A DNA stretch of 64,000 nt from Fibrobacter succinogenes (lineage in GTDB: Bacteria; Fibrobacterota; Fibrobacteria; Fibrobacterales; Fibrobacteraceae), in NCBI GenBank assembly GCA_902800345.1, contig CADCDO010000015.1:1-64000 (forward strand), in the 5' to 3' direction. The position numbers and the translations under genes are program-made. Under the pieces are notes generated by a model that saw only the letters and a program-made list of their open reading frames with translations, did not search any database and was not told the origin of the DNA. Of the stretch, positions 44,158-53,868 are shown piece after piece (the stretch's first letter is position 1; every line of letters begins with the position of its first letter).

Positions 44158-45945
44158 ATGTTACATCTAAAAAAATTACTTTGCACAGCAGCGTTGCTCA
44201 TGGCAACCGCTATTTTTGCGCAAACATACGATTTGCCCATTATATTTGTAGACACCAAATATCATCAATGCCTCGACGACAAGATTATCGAAAAAATACC
44301 TGCTACAATAAGAGTCCTGGACGGGAAAACAAACAACGTAGCCGATAGTTCCAAAGCAACCCCATACGAAATAGGCATCAAAGTCCGCGGAAGAGGTTCA
44401 TCGGGCTTTCCCAAGCTAAACTATACCATCGAATTCCACGACTCGACGGACAAAGACATAAACGTGAGCCTTTTAGGCCTCCCGCCTTCCGACGATTGGG
44501 TACTGCACGGGCCTTATGTCGATAAAAGCATGGTAAGGAACTCGTTTGGTCACTGGCTCTTTCGGCAAACAGGCCACTACAGCCCACGCACCAAACACTT
44601 CGATTTGTACATCAATGGAGTCTATCGAGGCGTCTATGTGCTTATCGAAAGAATCAAGCGCGGCAAATACCGGGTCAACGTGAGCAAGCTTAAGAAAACA
44701 GACATCGAAGGCGACAACCTTACCGGTGGCTACATTTTGGCAATCGACCGAAAATATGACAGTTATTCGAAACTCAGCAAAACAGAATCAGAATTCGTGA
44801 CCTCTGATGGAGTAAAAGTCATCTTGCGCTATCCCAAAAAAGATAAAATGGCGAAAGAGCAGGAAGAATATATACAAAATTATTTGAACGAACTCGAAGC
44901 ACTATTCAAGGACGGCAAAAACGGGAGCGGATACGAAAACTACGTGGATGTAGCATCCGCAGCAGATTACCTTTTGCATCTAGAACTCACCAACAATATG
45001 GATCCTTATTTAGCGAACAACTTTTTCATGTACAAACCCAAGGATAAAACGGACGACCAAGGCAACAAGACCGTTGGCAAAATAACACTTGGCCCACCGT
45101 GGGATTTTTACCTAGCCTTCAAAAATAGGCTTACACCAGAAAGTAGCAACGATGATAAAAATGGAACCGATTCCACCATAAGTTCCCAATACCAATACGA
45201 CAATATCTGGATAATCGAAAAACTCTACACAAGTTTTACTTCTTTTTTAGGTTGGCATCAGGCAAATTGGGTTTTTGAAATGTGGAAGGACAGCATTTTC
45301 CAGATTGAAGTGTCAAAGCGATGGGCGGAGCTCCGTAGCGGGGTTTGGCACACCAAGACCATAGACGCCTACCTGGATTCCATGAAGACACACCTCAAGA
45401 GCGCCGCCGACAGAAACTTCAAACGCTGGCCAACTCTAGGGAAAGCAAGCGGACAGAACGATCCTGATCCGGAACCCATGAAATATTGCGATACAACCAT
45501 CAGATCTAGTAATTTCATGGGATTGGCTATAGGCGGATACAACGCAGACACCTGGGAAGGCGAATTCGAACACGTCCGTAAAACAACAAAAGAAAGAATA
45601 GCCTGGATGGACAAACAATTCGGCTTTACGGAACCTGCAAGCCCTGTAGTATTCGAGCCCATCATCCATGAACCCGATTGGCGAGCCGAAATGGGCGACA
45701 CAAGTGAAGTCCGCATCGATGCCAATAATCTCAGCAGGCTATCCCCGACGAATTTCTTTGCCATGAACGGCGACCATCTCGAAATCCACACGAGCGTCGG
45801 AGGCTCATTCGCCCTTATGGACTTGAACGGCGCAGTTCTGTACAAGACCCAAATCAAACCCGGGCTCACAACGCTGAAAATCCCGTCCAAAGCCAGACAC
45901 AAGCACTGGATTGCAACGCTCAACGGCAAGATGCTGAACCGCTAA
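44158..45945 (+). CDS. Secreted CotH-kinase-family protein, array copy 3
   Basis: Copy 3 begins with 'MLHLKKLLCTAALLMATAIF' and the cleavage region 'AQTYDLPIIFVDTKYHQ', so its signal peptide is intact. It keeps 'GPPWDFYLAF' with the Asp codon at 45103, plus 'LYINGVYRGVYVLIERIKR' and the array-wide 'RWAELRSGVWHTKT' and 'FGFTEPASPVVFEPIIHEP'. A patch at 44962-45036 (encoding 'HLELTNNMDPYLANNFFMY') is shared almost base for base with copy 5 but not with copy 4. The ribosome-binding site is poor. Among the downstream group of the array this is the only copy with signal peptide, first strand and Asp all intact. Confidence 0.88.
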   Translation: MLHLKKLLCTAALLMATAIFAQTYDLPIIFVDTKYHQCLDDKIIEKIPATIRVLDGKTNNVADSSKATPYEIGIKVRGRGSSGFPKLNYTIEFHDSTDKDINVSLLGLPPSDDWVLHGPYVDKSMVRNSFGHWLFRQTGHYSPRTKHFDLYINGVYRGVYVLIERIKRGKYRVNVSKLKKTDIEGDNLTGGYILAIDRKYDSYSKLSKTESEFVTSDGVKVILRYPKKDKMAKEQEEYIQNYLNELEALFKDGKNGSGYENYVDVASAADYLLHLELTNNMDPYLANNFFMYKPKDKTDDQGNKTVGKITLGPPWDFYLAFKNRLTPESSNDDKNGTDSTISSQYQYDNIWIIEKLYTSFTSFLGWHQANWVFEMWKDSIFQIEVSKRWAELRSGVWHTKTIDAYLDSMKTHLKSAADRNFKRWPTLGKASGQNDPDPEPMKYCDTTIRSSNFMGLAIGGYNADTWEGEFEHVRKTTKERIAWMDKQFGFTEPASPVVFEPIIHEPDWRAEMGDTSEVRIDANNLSRLSPTNFFAMNGDHLEIHTSVGGSFALMDLNGAVLYKTQIKPGLTTLKIPSKARHKHWIATLNGKMLNR

Positions 45946-45972
45946 GAGATAAAAAATTGGGGTGAGGAGAAG

Positions 45973-47737
45973 ATGTTTCATCTAAAAAAATTACTTTGTA
46001 CAGCAGCACTGCTCATGGCAACCGCTGCTTTTGGATTTGCCCATTATATTTATAGATACCAAACAACAATGCCTCGACCACAATGTTACCGAAAAACTGC
46101 CCGCTACAATAAAAGTCTTGGACGGGAAAACAAACAACGTAGCCGATAGTTCCAAAGCAACCCCATACGAAATAGGCATCAAGGTCCGCGGAGAACATGC
46201 GGCGAAATTTTCCAAGCCAACCTACAGCATCGAATTCCATGATTCGACAGGCAAAGACATAAACGTGAGCCTTTTAGGCCTCCCACCCTCCGACGACTGG
46301 GTTTTGCATGGGCCGTATATCGATAAAAGCATGGTAAGGAACTCGTTTGGCCACTGGCTCTTTCGGCAAACAGGCCACTACAGCCCACGCACCAAGTATT
46401 TCGATCTGTACATCAACGGCCTCTATCGCGGAGTCTATGTGCTTATCGAAAGGATCAAGCGTGGCAAATACCGCGTCAACGTGAGCAAACTTAAAGAAAC
46501 CGACATCGAAGGCGACAACCTTACCGGCGGCTACATTTGGACAATCGACAGAAATCATACCGATTATCTGATTCCCACCAAAACAGAATTAAAATTCGAG
46601 ACATCTGATGGAGTAAGAGTCCTCTTGCGCTATCCCAAAAGGGATAAATTGGCAAAAGAACAGGAAGAATACATACAAAATTATTTGAACGAACTCGAAG
46701 CACTATTCAAGGACGGTAAAAACGGAAGCGGATACGAAAACTACGTGGATGTAGCATCCGCAGCAGATTACATATTACTTGAAGAACTCACCCAAATTAG
46801 AGATGCCTATGTGGTTAATTTTTTCATGTACAAGCCCAAGGATAAAACGGACGATCAAGGCAATAAGACCACTGGCAAAATAACACTTGGTCCACCGTGG
46901 AATTTCTACCTTGCCTTCAACAATGGCACTGTGAAAAAAAGTAGCAACGATGAAAAAACTGAAACCGATTCCACATTCGGCTTCAGAGACACTGGTAACT
47001 GGCTAATAGAACAAATCTACAATGGCTATACTCATTCTGGTTTTAACACGTACATGCCAGCAAAATGGCTTATTGAAATATGGAAGGATAGCGTTTTCCA
47101 GATCGAGATTCAAAAACGATGGGCGGAGCTCCGTAGCGGAGTTTGGCACACAAAGACCATGGACGCCTACTTGGACTCCATGAAAACGTACCTGAAAAGT
47201 GCCGCAGAGAGGAATTTTAAACGCTGGCCTAATTTAGGAAAAATAAGCGGAACCCAAGATGGAGACCCGGAGCCCATGAAATATTGCGACTCCAGCAGGA
47301 ATTCAACATTCAGAATGGCTATGGCCGGAAACAACGCAGACACTTGGGACGGCGAATTTGAACACGTCCGCATAACAGTGAAAGAACGAATGAAAAAGAT
47401 GGACGAACTGTTCGGTTTCACGGAACCCGCAAACCCTGTGGTATTCGAGCCCATCATCCATGAACCCGACTGGCAAGCCGAAATGGGCGATACAAGTAAA
47501 GCTCATATTGAAGCCAGTAACTTAAGCAGACTTTCTCCGACGAACTACTTTGTCGTAAACGGCAACCGCATTGAAGTTCAAACAGATATCGGCGGGACAT
47601 TCGCCATTGTCGATTTGAACGGAGCCGTTCTTTATAAGACTCGCATCAAGACCGGAGTAACGACGTTAGCAGTTCCGACCAACGCACGGAACAAGCATTG
47701 GATCGCAACGCTCAACGGCAAGATGATGAACCGCTAA
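45973..47737 (+). pseudogene. CotH-family array copy 4: signal peptide frameshifted, Asp lost
   Basis: The ATG at 45973 opens the same signal peptide as copy 5 ('MFHLKKLLCTAALLMATAAF'). At about 46029-46034 the text jumps from GCTGCTTTTG to GATTTGCCC. Compared with copy 3 (TTTTTGCGCAAACATACGATTTGCCC), 11 bases are missing and the rest of the gene is in another frame. The signal-peptide frame stops at a TAG near 46143. The body frame is open from a TTG at 46031 to 47737 (568 codons) with good CotH similarity, but the motif is 'GPPWNFYLAF' (Asp to Asn at 46901). The product would not be exported unless frameshifting occurs. Confidence 0.85.
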
Positions 47738-47764
47738 GAGATAAAAAATTGGGGTGAGGAGAAG

Positions 47765-49498
47765 ATGTTTCATCTAAAAAAATTACTTTGTACAGCAGCA
47801 CTGCTCATGGCAACCGCTGCTTTTGTTAACTACGATGTCATTCAAAAAATACCCGCCACCATAAAAGTCTTGGACGGGAAAACAAACAACGTCGCCGATA
47901 GTTCCAAAGGCACGCAATACAACATAGGCATCAAAGTCCGTGGTCGAACCTCGGCCGAATACCCCAAGCCAAACTATACCATCGAATTCCATGACGCGAC
48001 AGGCAAAGACACAAATGTAAGCCTGCTCGGCCTCCCGCCCTCCGACGACTGGGTTTTGCATGGACCCTATGTCGATAAAAGCATGATAAGGAATTCGTTT
48101 GGCCACTGGCTCTTTCGGCAAACAGGCCGTTACAGCCCGCGAACCAAATTTTTCGATTTGTACATCAACGGAGTCTATCGCGGAGTTTATGAGCTAACCG
48201 AAAGAATCAAGCGCGACAAATACCGTGTCAACGTAAGCGAACTCAAAGAAACGGACACCGAAGGCGAGAACCTTACCGGAGGCTACATTTGGGAATTCGA
48301 TAGAAAATTCAATAGGCGTGGAGCAGGGGAAGTGATTGACTATACCACAAGAGATTTCAAGACATCCGGTGGTCATAACGTCGTTTTGCTTTACCCTAGA
48401 AAGAAAAAAATCACAAACGAGCAGAAAGAATACATACAAAATTATTTAAGCGAACTCGATTCATTATATAAAGGTGATAAAAGCGGGAGTGGATACGAAA
48501 AATACGTGGATATAGTTTCCGCAGCAGATTATCTTTTGCATCTAGAACTCACCAACAATATGGATCCTTATTTAGCGAACAACTTTTTCATGTACAAGTC
48601 CAAGGACGAAACGGACGAGCAAGGCAACAAGACCGTAGGCAAAATAAATTTAGGTCCACCATGGGATTTCGAAATAATTCTATGCAACGACTTCCGCCCA
48701 GAAAATTACGAAATTAACAGCGATGATTCGGCTTTTTTCGCAACGATCACAAACTGTTATGTTGAAGGATGGGAAATAAATCGCGTTTATAAAAACACTG
48801 GTTTAGGCGGTGTTCAACCGATAAAATGGCTTCTTGAAATGTGGAAGGATAGCATTTTCCAGATCGAAATGAAAAAACGATGGGCTGAACTTCGCAGCGG
48901 TGTTTGGCACACCAAGACCATGGACACCTATTTGGACTCCATGAAAACGTCCCTGACGAGTGCCGCTGAAAGAAACTTCAAACGATGGCCGAACTTAGGA
49001 AAAGTAAGCGGAGCCCATGATGAGGACCCATTCCCCATGAAATACTGCAACACAATCAGGACTCAATGGGCGGGCATGGCTATGGGCGGATTCAACGCCG
49101 ATACTTGGGACGGCGAATTCGAACATGTCCGCAAAAAAGTGAAAGAAAGAATAGCATGGATGGACGAACAACTCGGTTTTACGGAACCGGCAAACCCTGT
49201 AGTATTCGAGCCTATAATTCATGAACCCGACTGGCGAGCGGAAATGGGCGATACAAGTAAAGCCCACATTGACGCCAATCATTTAAGCAGACTCTCTCCA
49301 ACGAACTACTTCGTTGTCATCGGCAAACGCCTTGAAATCCACACGAGCGTCGGAGGCACATTTGCACTTGTTGACCTGAACGGAGCCGTTCTTTATAAGA
49401 CTCGCATCAAGACTGGGGTAACGACGTTAGCAGTTCCGACCAATGCCCGGAACAAGCATTGGATCGCAACGCTCAACGGCAAGATGATGAACCGATAG
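47765..49498 (+). CDS. CotH-kinase-family protein, array copy 5, first mature strand deleted
   Basis: Its first 50-odd coding bases and the preceding leader are identical to copy 4. After 'MATAAF' it reads 'VNYDVIQKIPATIKVLDGK', whereas complete copies have 'AQTYDLPIIFVDTK..CLD...' first. About 20 residues, including the signal-peptidase Ala-Gln site and the first beta strand, are missing in frame. The kinase motif is intact ('GPPWDFEIIL', Asp codon at 48665), as are the N-lobe and tail ('NHLSRLSPTNYFVVIGKR'). One variation is 'GVYELTERIKRDKY'. Whether it is still exported and folded is uncertain. It ends the four-gene run and is followed by a terminator. Confidence 0.85.
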   Translation: MFHLKKLLCTAALLMATAAFVNYDVIQKIPATIKVLDGKTNNVADSSKGTQYNIGIKVRGRTSAEYPKPNYTIEFHDATGKDTNVSLLGLPPSDDWVLHGPYVDKSMIRNSFGHWLFRQTGRYSPRTKFFDLYINGVYRGVYELTERIKRDKYRVNVSELKETDTEGENLTGGYIWEFDRKFNRRGAGEVIDYTTRDFKTSGGHNVVLLYPRKKKITNEQKEYIQNYLSELDSLYKGDKSGSGYEKYVDIVSAADYLLHLELTNNMDPYLANNFFMYKSKDETDEQGNKTVGKINLGPPWDFEIILCNDFRPENYEINSDDSAFFATITNCYVEGWEINRVYKNTGLGGVQPIKWLLEMWKDSIFQIEMKKRWAELRSGVWHTKTMDTYLDSMKTSLTSAAERNFKRWPNLGKVSGAHDEDPFPMKYCNTIRTQWAGMAMGGFNADTWDGEFEHVRKKVKERIAWMDEQLGFTEPANPVVFEPIIHEPDWRAEMGDTSKAHIDANHLSRLSPTNYFVVIGKRLEIHTSVGGTFALVDLNGAVLYKTRIKTGVTTLAVPTNARNKHWIATLNGKMMNR

Positions 49499-49703
49499 CC
49501 GAGCATAGATTCGAGCAGATCAAAAGGACCTCCCCCAGGCGGGATGTCCTTTTTTGTGAATTTTTGCCACTTTTTTTAAAGAAATTTGCGGATGTCAGAC
49601 TGTCAACACTTATAGTGCATAATCTGTGATAAATGCATACTCCACCTCCCAAATTATATAGATTATTATATGGAGTTTGGTCAAGGAGTATAATATGTTC
49701 TGC
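49496..49703 (+). repeat. Intergenic terminator-promoter cassette, copy B
   Basis: This is the second copy of the cassette at 42194-42405, here linking CotH copies 5 and 6. The leader from 'TATATGGAGTTTGGTCAAGG' to the start codon is identical, while the middle has diverged. It suggests that the duplicated unit was a gene with its terminator and the next promoter. Confidence 0.8.
49522..49556 (+). terminator. Rho-independent terminator after CotH copy 5
   Basis: AAAAGGAC...CCC pairs with GGG...GTCCTTTT around CCAGGC, with one C/T mismatch, and the T-run TTTTTT completes it. Confidence 0.78.
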
Positions 49704-51572
49704 AAATCAAAAATTTTCTTCTATGGCATCGTCCTAGTCATGGCGATTCCGGTGTTTGCGCAGTCTTACGACCTGCCGCTTATCATCATAAACACGCAAA
49801 ATAGGCAAGCGCTCCAGAAGGGCGCCGACAAGATTCCCGCCACAATGAGCATCCTGGACAAAGGCACGAACAGCGTTGCAGACAGTTCCAAGGGCGTAAA
49901 ATACAACATCGGCATCAAGATTCGCGGGCAAACCTCCGCAGACTTCCCCAAAAAGGGTTACGGCATCGAACTCAAGGCGCGCCCCTGCACGAACGTCGCC
50001 GATACGGCCTGCCACGACACAAGCCTCAAGGTTTTAGGCATGCCCAAGAACGCCGACTGGGTGTTCCACGGACCGTATGTTGACAAGACGCTCATCCGCA
50101 ATGCGCTCGCCTACTGGCTCTACCAGCGCACGGGCCGCTACAGTTCCCGATTCAAGTTCTTCGAACTCTACCTGAACGGGCAATACAAGGGCGTGTACCT
50201 GTTGCTTGAAAAAATCAAGCGCGCCAAAGCCCGCGTGCATATTGCGAAACTCAAGGAAGAAGATATCAGCGGCGACGACGTGACCGGCGGTTACGTGCTG
50301 AGCGTCGACAAGGTGGACAACAACTCTACGCAGGGGCTAGACAAGGAAGGTTTCAAGAGCAAGGACGGCTCCCCTGTCGTGATGCGTTCTCCGAAAAAGG
50401 AAAACACCACCAAGGAACAGCAGCAGTATATCCAAAACTTCTTCAACTCCATCGAGCAAAAATGCGACCAAGGCGACATCACCACCAACGGCTGCCTCGA
50501 CATTCTGGATATTGAAGCAGCAACGGACTACATCATCCACGAAGATGTCACCAACAACACCGACGCCTACATCTGCAGTTTCTACATGTTCAAGGACAAG
50601 GACAGCAAGGGCGGCAAGCTCCAGCTCGGTGCACCGTGGGACTTCAACTTGGCTTTCGGAGCCTACCAGCGTGTCGGGGGCGAAAAGGCGGAAGGTTGGC
50701 GTATTCCGCAGAGTGCAAATGACGGAGGCTTCGCTTTCGGCATGAACGAATGGTTTGTCGCCAAGTGGATCCAGAACATCTGGAGCAACAACACCTTCCA
50801 GCAGAAGTACAAGGCCCGCTGGGCGGAACTGCGCAGTGGCGTGTGGCACACCAAGAACATTGACCACTTCATAGACTCTCTCAAGACCGTCCTCAAGAAT
50901 GCGGCCAATCGCAATTTCGAACGCTGGCCGAACCTGGGCCAGTCTAGCGGCACCTGCGACGCCGACCCGATGGAATCCGGCAACAATAATGGCGGAAACA
51001 ACGGCGGCATGTGGGGCGGCTGGGGCGGCGGCGGCATGGGTGGCTTCTGCATGGGCATGAAGATGAACTACTACAACGAACCCACCTGGGATGCCGAAAT
51101 CGAGCACCTGCGCAAGTATGTCAAGCAAAGGTTCGCATGGATAGACCAGCAGATGAGTTTCAACGAGCCAGCCTCCCCCGTAGTCACCGAAGCCCTCATC
51201 ATAGACGACTGGGGTTACTACGACAAGGATGACGATGATAACCCGACTACTCCGACAAATCCGAGTTCATCCAGCAGCAATACGAGTTCGTCAAGCCATT
51301 CCAGGTTTTCAAGATCTTCAAGCAGCTCAAATCCTGGGAGAGACGCAATCAGAGACCATCTGGAAATAACAAGACTGAACTTCTACACTCTCAACGAAAA
51401 CAGGATTACCGTCCAGAGCGAGAGAGGTGGCATGTTCAGGCTCATGGACTTCAACGGCAACGTTCTCTTCGAAAAGCAAATCCCAGCAGGCATGCAGTCG
51501 TTCCATATTCCGCGAGCGACCCGCAACAAGCATTGGATCGCAACGCTCAACGGCAAAATGATCAGCCGATAA
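49695..51572 (+). CDS. Secreted CotH-kinase-family protein, array copy 6 (most divergent)
   Basis: The ATG at 49695 has AAGGAG six bases upstream and begins 'MFCKSKIFFYGIVLVMAIPV' with cleavage at 'FAQSYDLPLII'. The core has 'GIKIRGQTSADFPKKGYGIE', 'FELYLNGQYKGVYLLLEKIK' and 'GAPWDFNLAFG' with the Asp codon at 50640. A Gly/Trp/Met-rich loop at about 435-455 ('GGMWGGWGGGGMGGFCMG') and a Ser-rich linker at about 520-555 precede the common tail ('TRLNFYTLNENRITVQSERG', 'HWIATLNGKMISR'). Its base usage is richer in GC than copies 2-5, so it is either older or separately acquired. It has its own promoter cassette and terminator. Confidence 0.9.
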   Translation: MFCKSKIFFYGIVLVMAIPVFAQSYDLPLIIINTQNRQALQKGADKIPATMSILDKGTNSVADSSKGVKYNIGIKIRGQTSADFPKKGYGIELKARPCTNVADTACHDTSLKVLGMPKNADWVFHGPYVDKTLIRNALAYWLYQRTGRYSSRFKFFELYLNGQYKGVYLLLEKIKRAKARVHIAKLKEEDISGDDVTGGYVLSVDKVDNNSTQGLDKEGFKSKDGSPVVMRSPKKENTTKEQQQYIQNFFNSIEQKCDQGDITTNGCLDILDIEAATDYIIHEDVTNNTDAYICSFYMFKDKDSKGGKLQLGAPWDFNLAFGAYQRVGGEKAEGWRIPQSANDGGFAFGMNEWFVAKWIQNIWSNNTFQQKYKARWAELRSGVWHTKNIDHFIDSLKTVLKNAANRNFERWPNLGQSSGTCDADPMESGNNNGGNNGGMWGGWGGGGMGGFCMGMKMNYYNEPTWDAEIEHLRKYVKQRFAWIDQQMSFNEPASPVVTEALIIDDWGYYDKDDDDNPTTPTNPSSSSSNTSSSSHSRFSRSSSSSNPGRDAIRDHLEITRLNFYTLNENRITVQSERGGMFRLMDFNGNVLFEKQIPAGMQSFHIPRATRNKHWIATLNGKMISR

Positions 51573-51595
51573 ACAGAACTACTCCTCACCATACA

Positions 51596-51634
51596 AAGGG
51601 GATGTCCGTTAGGACGTCCCTAATTTCTTTTTTA
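51596..51634 (+). terminator. Rho-independent terminator after CotH copy 6
   Basis: AGGGGATGTCC and GGACGTCCCT pair around GTTA (one wobble), followed by AATTTCTTTTTT. It closes the CotH array. Confidence 0.78.
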
Positions 51635-51635
51635 G

Positions 51636-51806
51636 TTGTTGGTCGTTAGTTGTTCATTGGTCATTAGTGATTAGTAAACCGTAAACGAAACATTGCTTAA
51701 TCCAAATTCGGATTAGAACCAAGCGAGACAAGGCGCGAGCCCCCGTAGCGTACTAAGCGTACGTGAGGGGTTGAGCAACGCCGTATCGCGACGGTTATAA
51801 TTCGAA
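51636..51806. repeat. Interspersed-repeat-filled gap (GTTGGTCGTTAG words and hairpins)
   Basis: This gap holds GTCGTTAGTTGTTCATTGGTC-type words, the reverse complement of the 9800-9840 text. AATCCAAATTCGGATT (51699-51714) is an inverted repeat. A nested pairing of CCCC...CGTAC with GTACG...GGGG lies around 51740-51770. No gene is supported. Confidence 0.65.
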
Positions 51807-51807
51807 T

Positions 51808-53475
<1,668 letters not shown>

Positions 53476-53515
53476 AACTGGGTCCTTTTAAAATTTTACG
53501 AGGGAAATGTAGAAA

Positions 53516-53549
53516 AGTAGGAAGTAGGAAGTAGGAAGTAGGAAGTAAA
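53516..53549. repeat. Pure GTAGGAA tandem run
   Basis: AGTAGGAAGTAGGAAGTAGGAAGTAGGAAGTA is the cleanest copy of the word family, four to five perfect 7-bp units. It lies just upstream of glnS, between its start and the decayed toxin-like gene. Confidence 0.85.
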
Positions 53550-53571
53550 TAGTGGCTATAAAATGTTAAAA

Positions 53572-53697
53572 TCATACTCCCAAATCAATTGTCAAAAGAA
53601 CCAAATGCGGTCATCCAGGTTTCTTCAATATTTCAGCTTGCGGTGCATGTTCTTCAAAAAATTTTTCTTTCAAATGAACAATTGTAATTCGGCTCAT
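53572..53697 (-). pseudogene. Decayed toxin-like gene remnant (ToxN/AbiQ/PemK-like N-terminus, CGA-to-TGA stop)
   Basis: A start at 53697 with GAGGA five bases upstream gives 'MSRITIVHLKEKFFEEHAPQ' followed by 'AEILKKPG', then TGA at 53613-53611. Reading on in the same frame gives 'PHLVLLTIDLGV' before the next stop at 53572. Replacing TGA by CGA would give 'KKPGRPHLVLLTIDLG'. From memory this resembles the start of small endoribonuclease toxins in the ToxN/AbiQ/TenpN group, where a 'RPY.vLL.I.G' strand follows an 'E.....H' helix. The rest of the gene is gone; a GTAGGAA repeat begins about 20 bp further on. Assignment is tentative. Confidence 0.3.
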
Positions 53698-53825
53698 TTT
53701 TTCCTCAAAAAAAAGCCGTTCTTTATATTTTCTTAAAAAAAAATATAATACAAAAGTCAATAGAGACCTTTTAATTTTTAAGACAACAAACAAGTCTCAA
53801 ATGACCGGCAAAACTTCAATTTCCG

Positions 53826-53868
53826 CCTACTTCCTACCGTCTACTGTCTACTGTCTACTTCCTACTAA
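53826..53868. repeat. CTACTGTCTACTTCCTAC interspersed repeat overlapping the end of the five-domain FISUMP gene
   Basis: TACTTCCTACCGTCTACTG followed by TCTACTGTCTACTTCCTACT is the reverse complement of GTAGGAAGTAGACAGTAG. On the minus strand the last four codons of the FISUMP gene (AGT AGG AAG TAG) are part of this repeat. Confidence 0.8.

Noticed and set aside
53698..53793. Longer start for the toxin-like remnant
   Set aside because: The extension is AT-rich Phe/Leu/Lys text, while the internal ATG at 53697 has a good ribosome-binding site.
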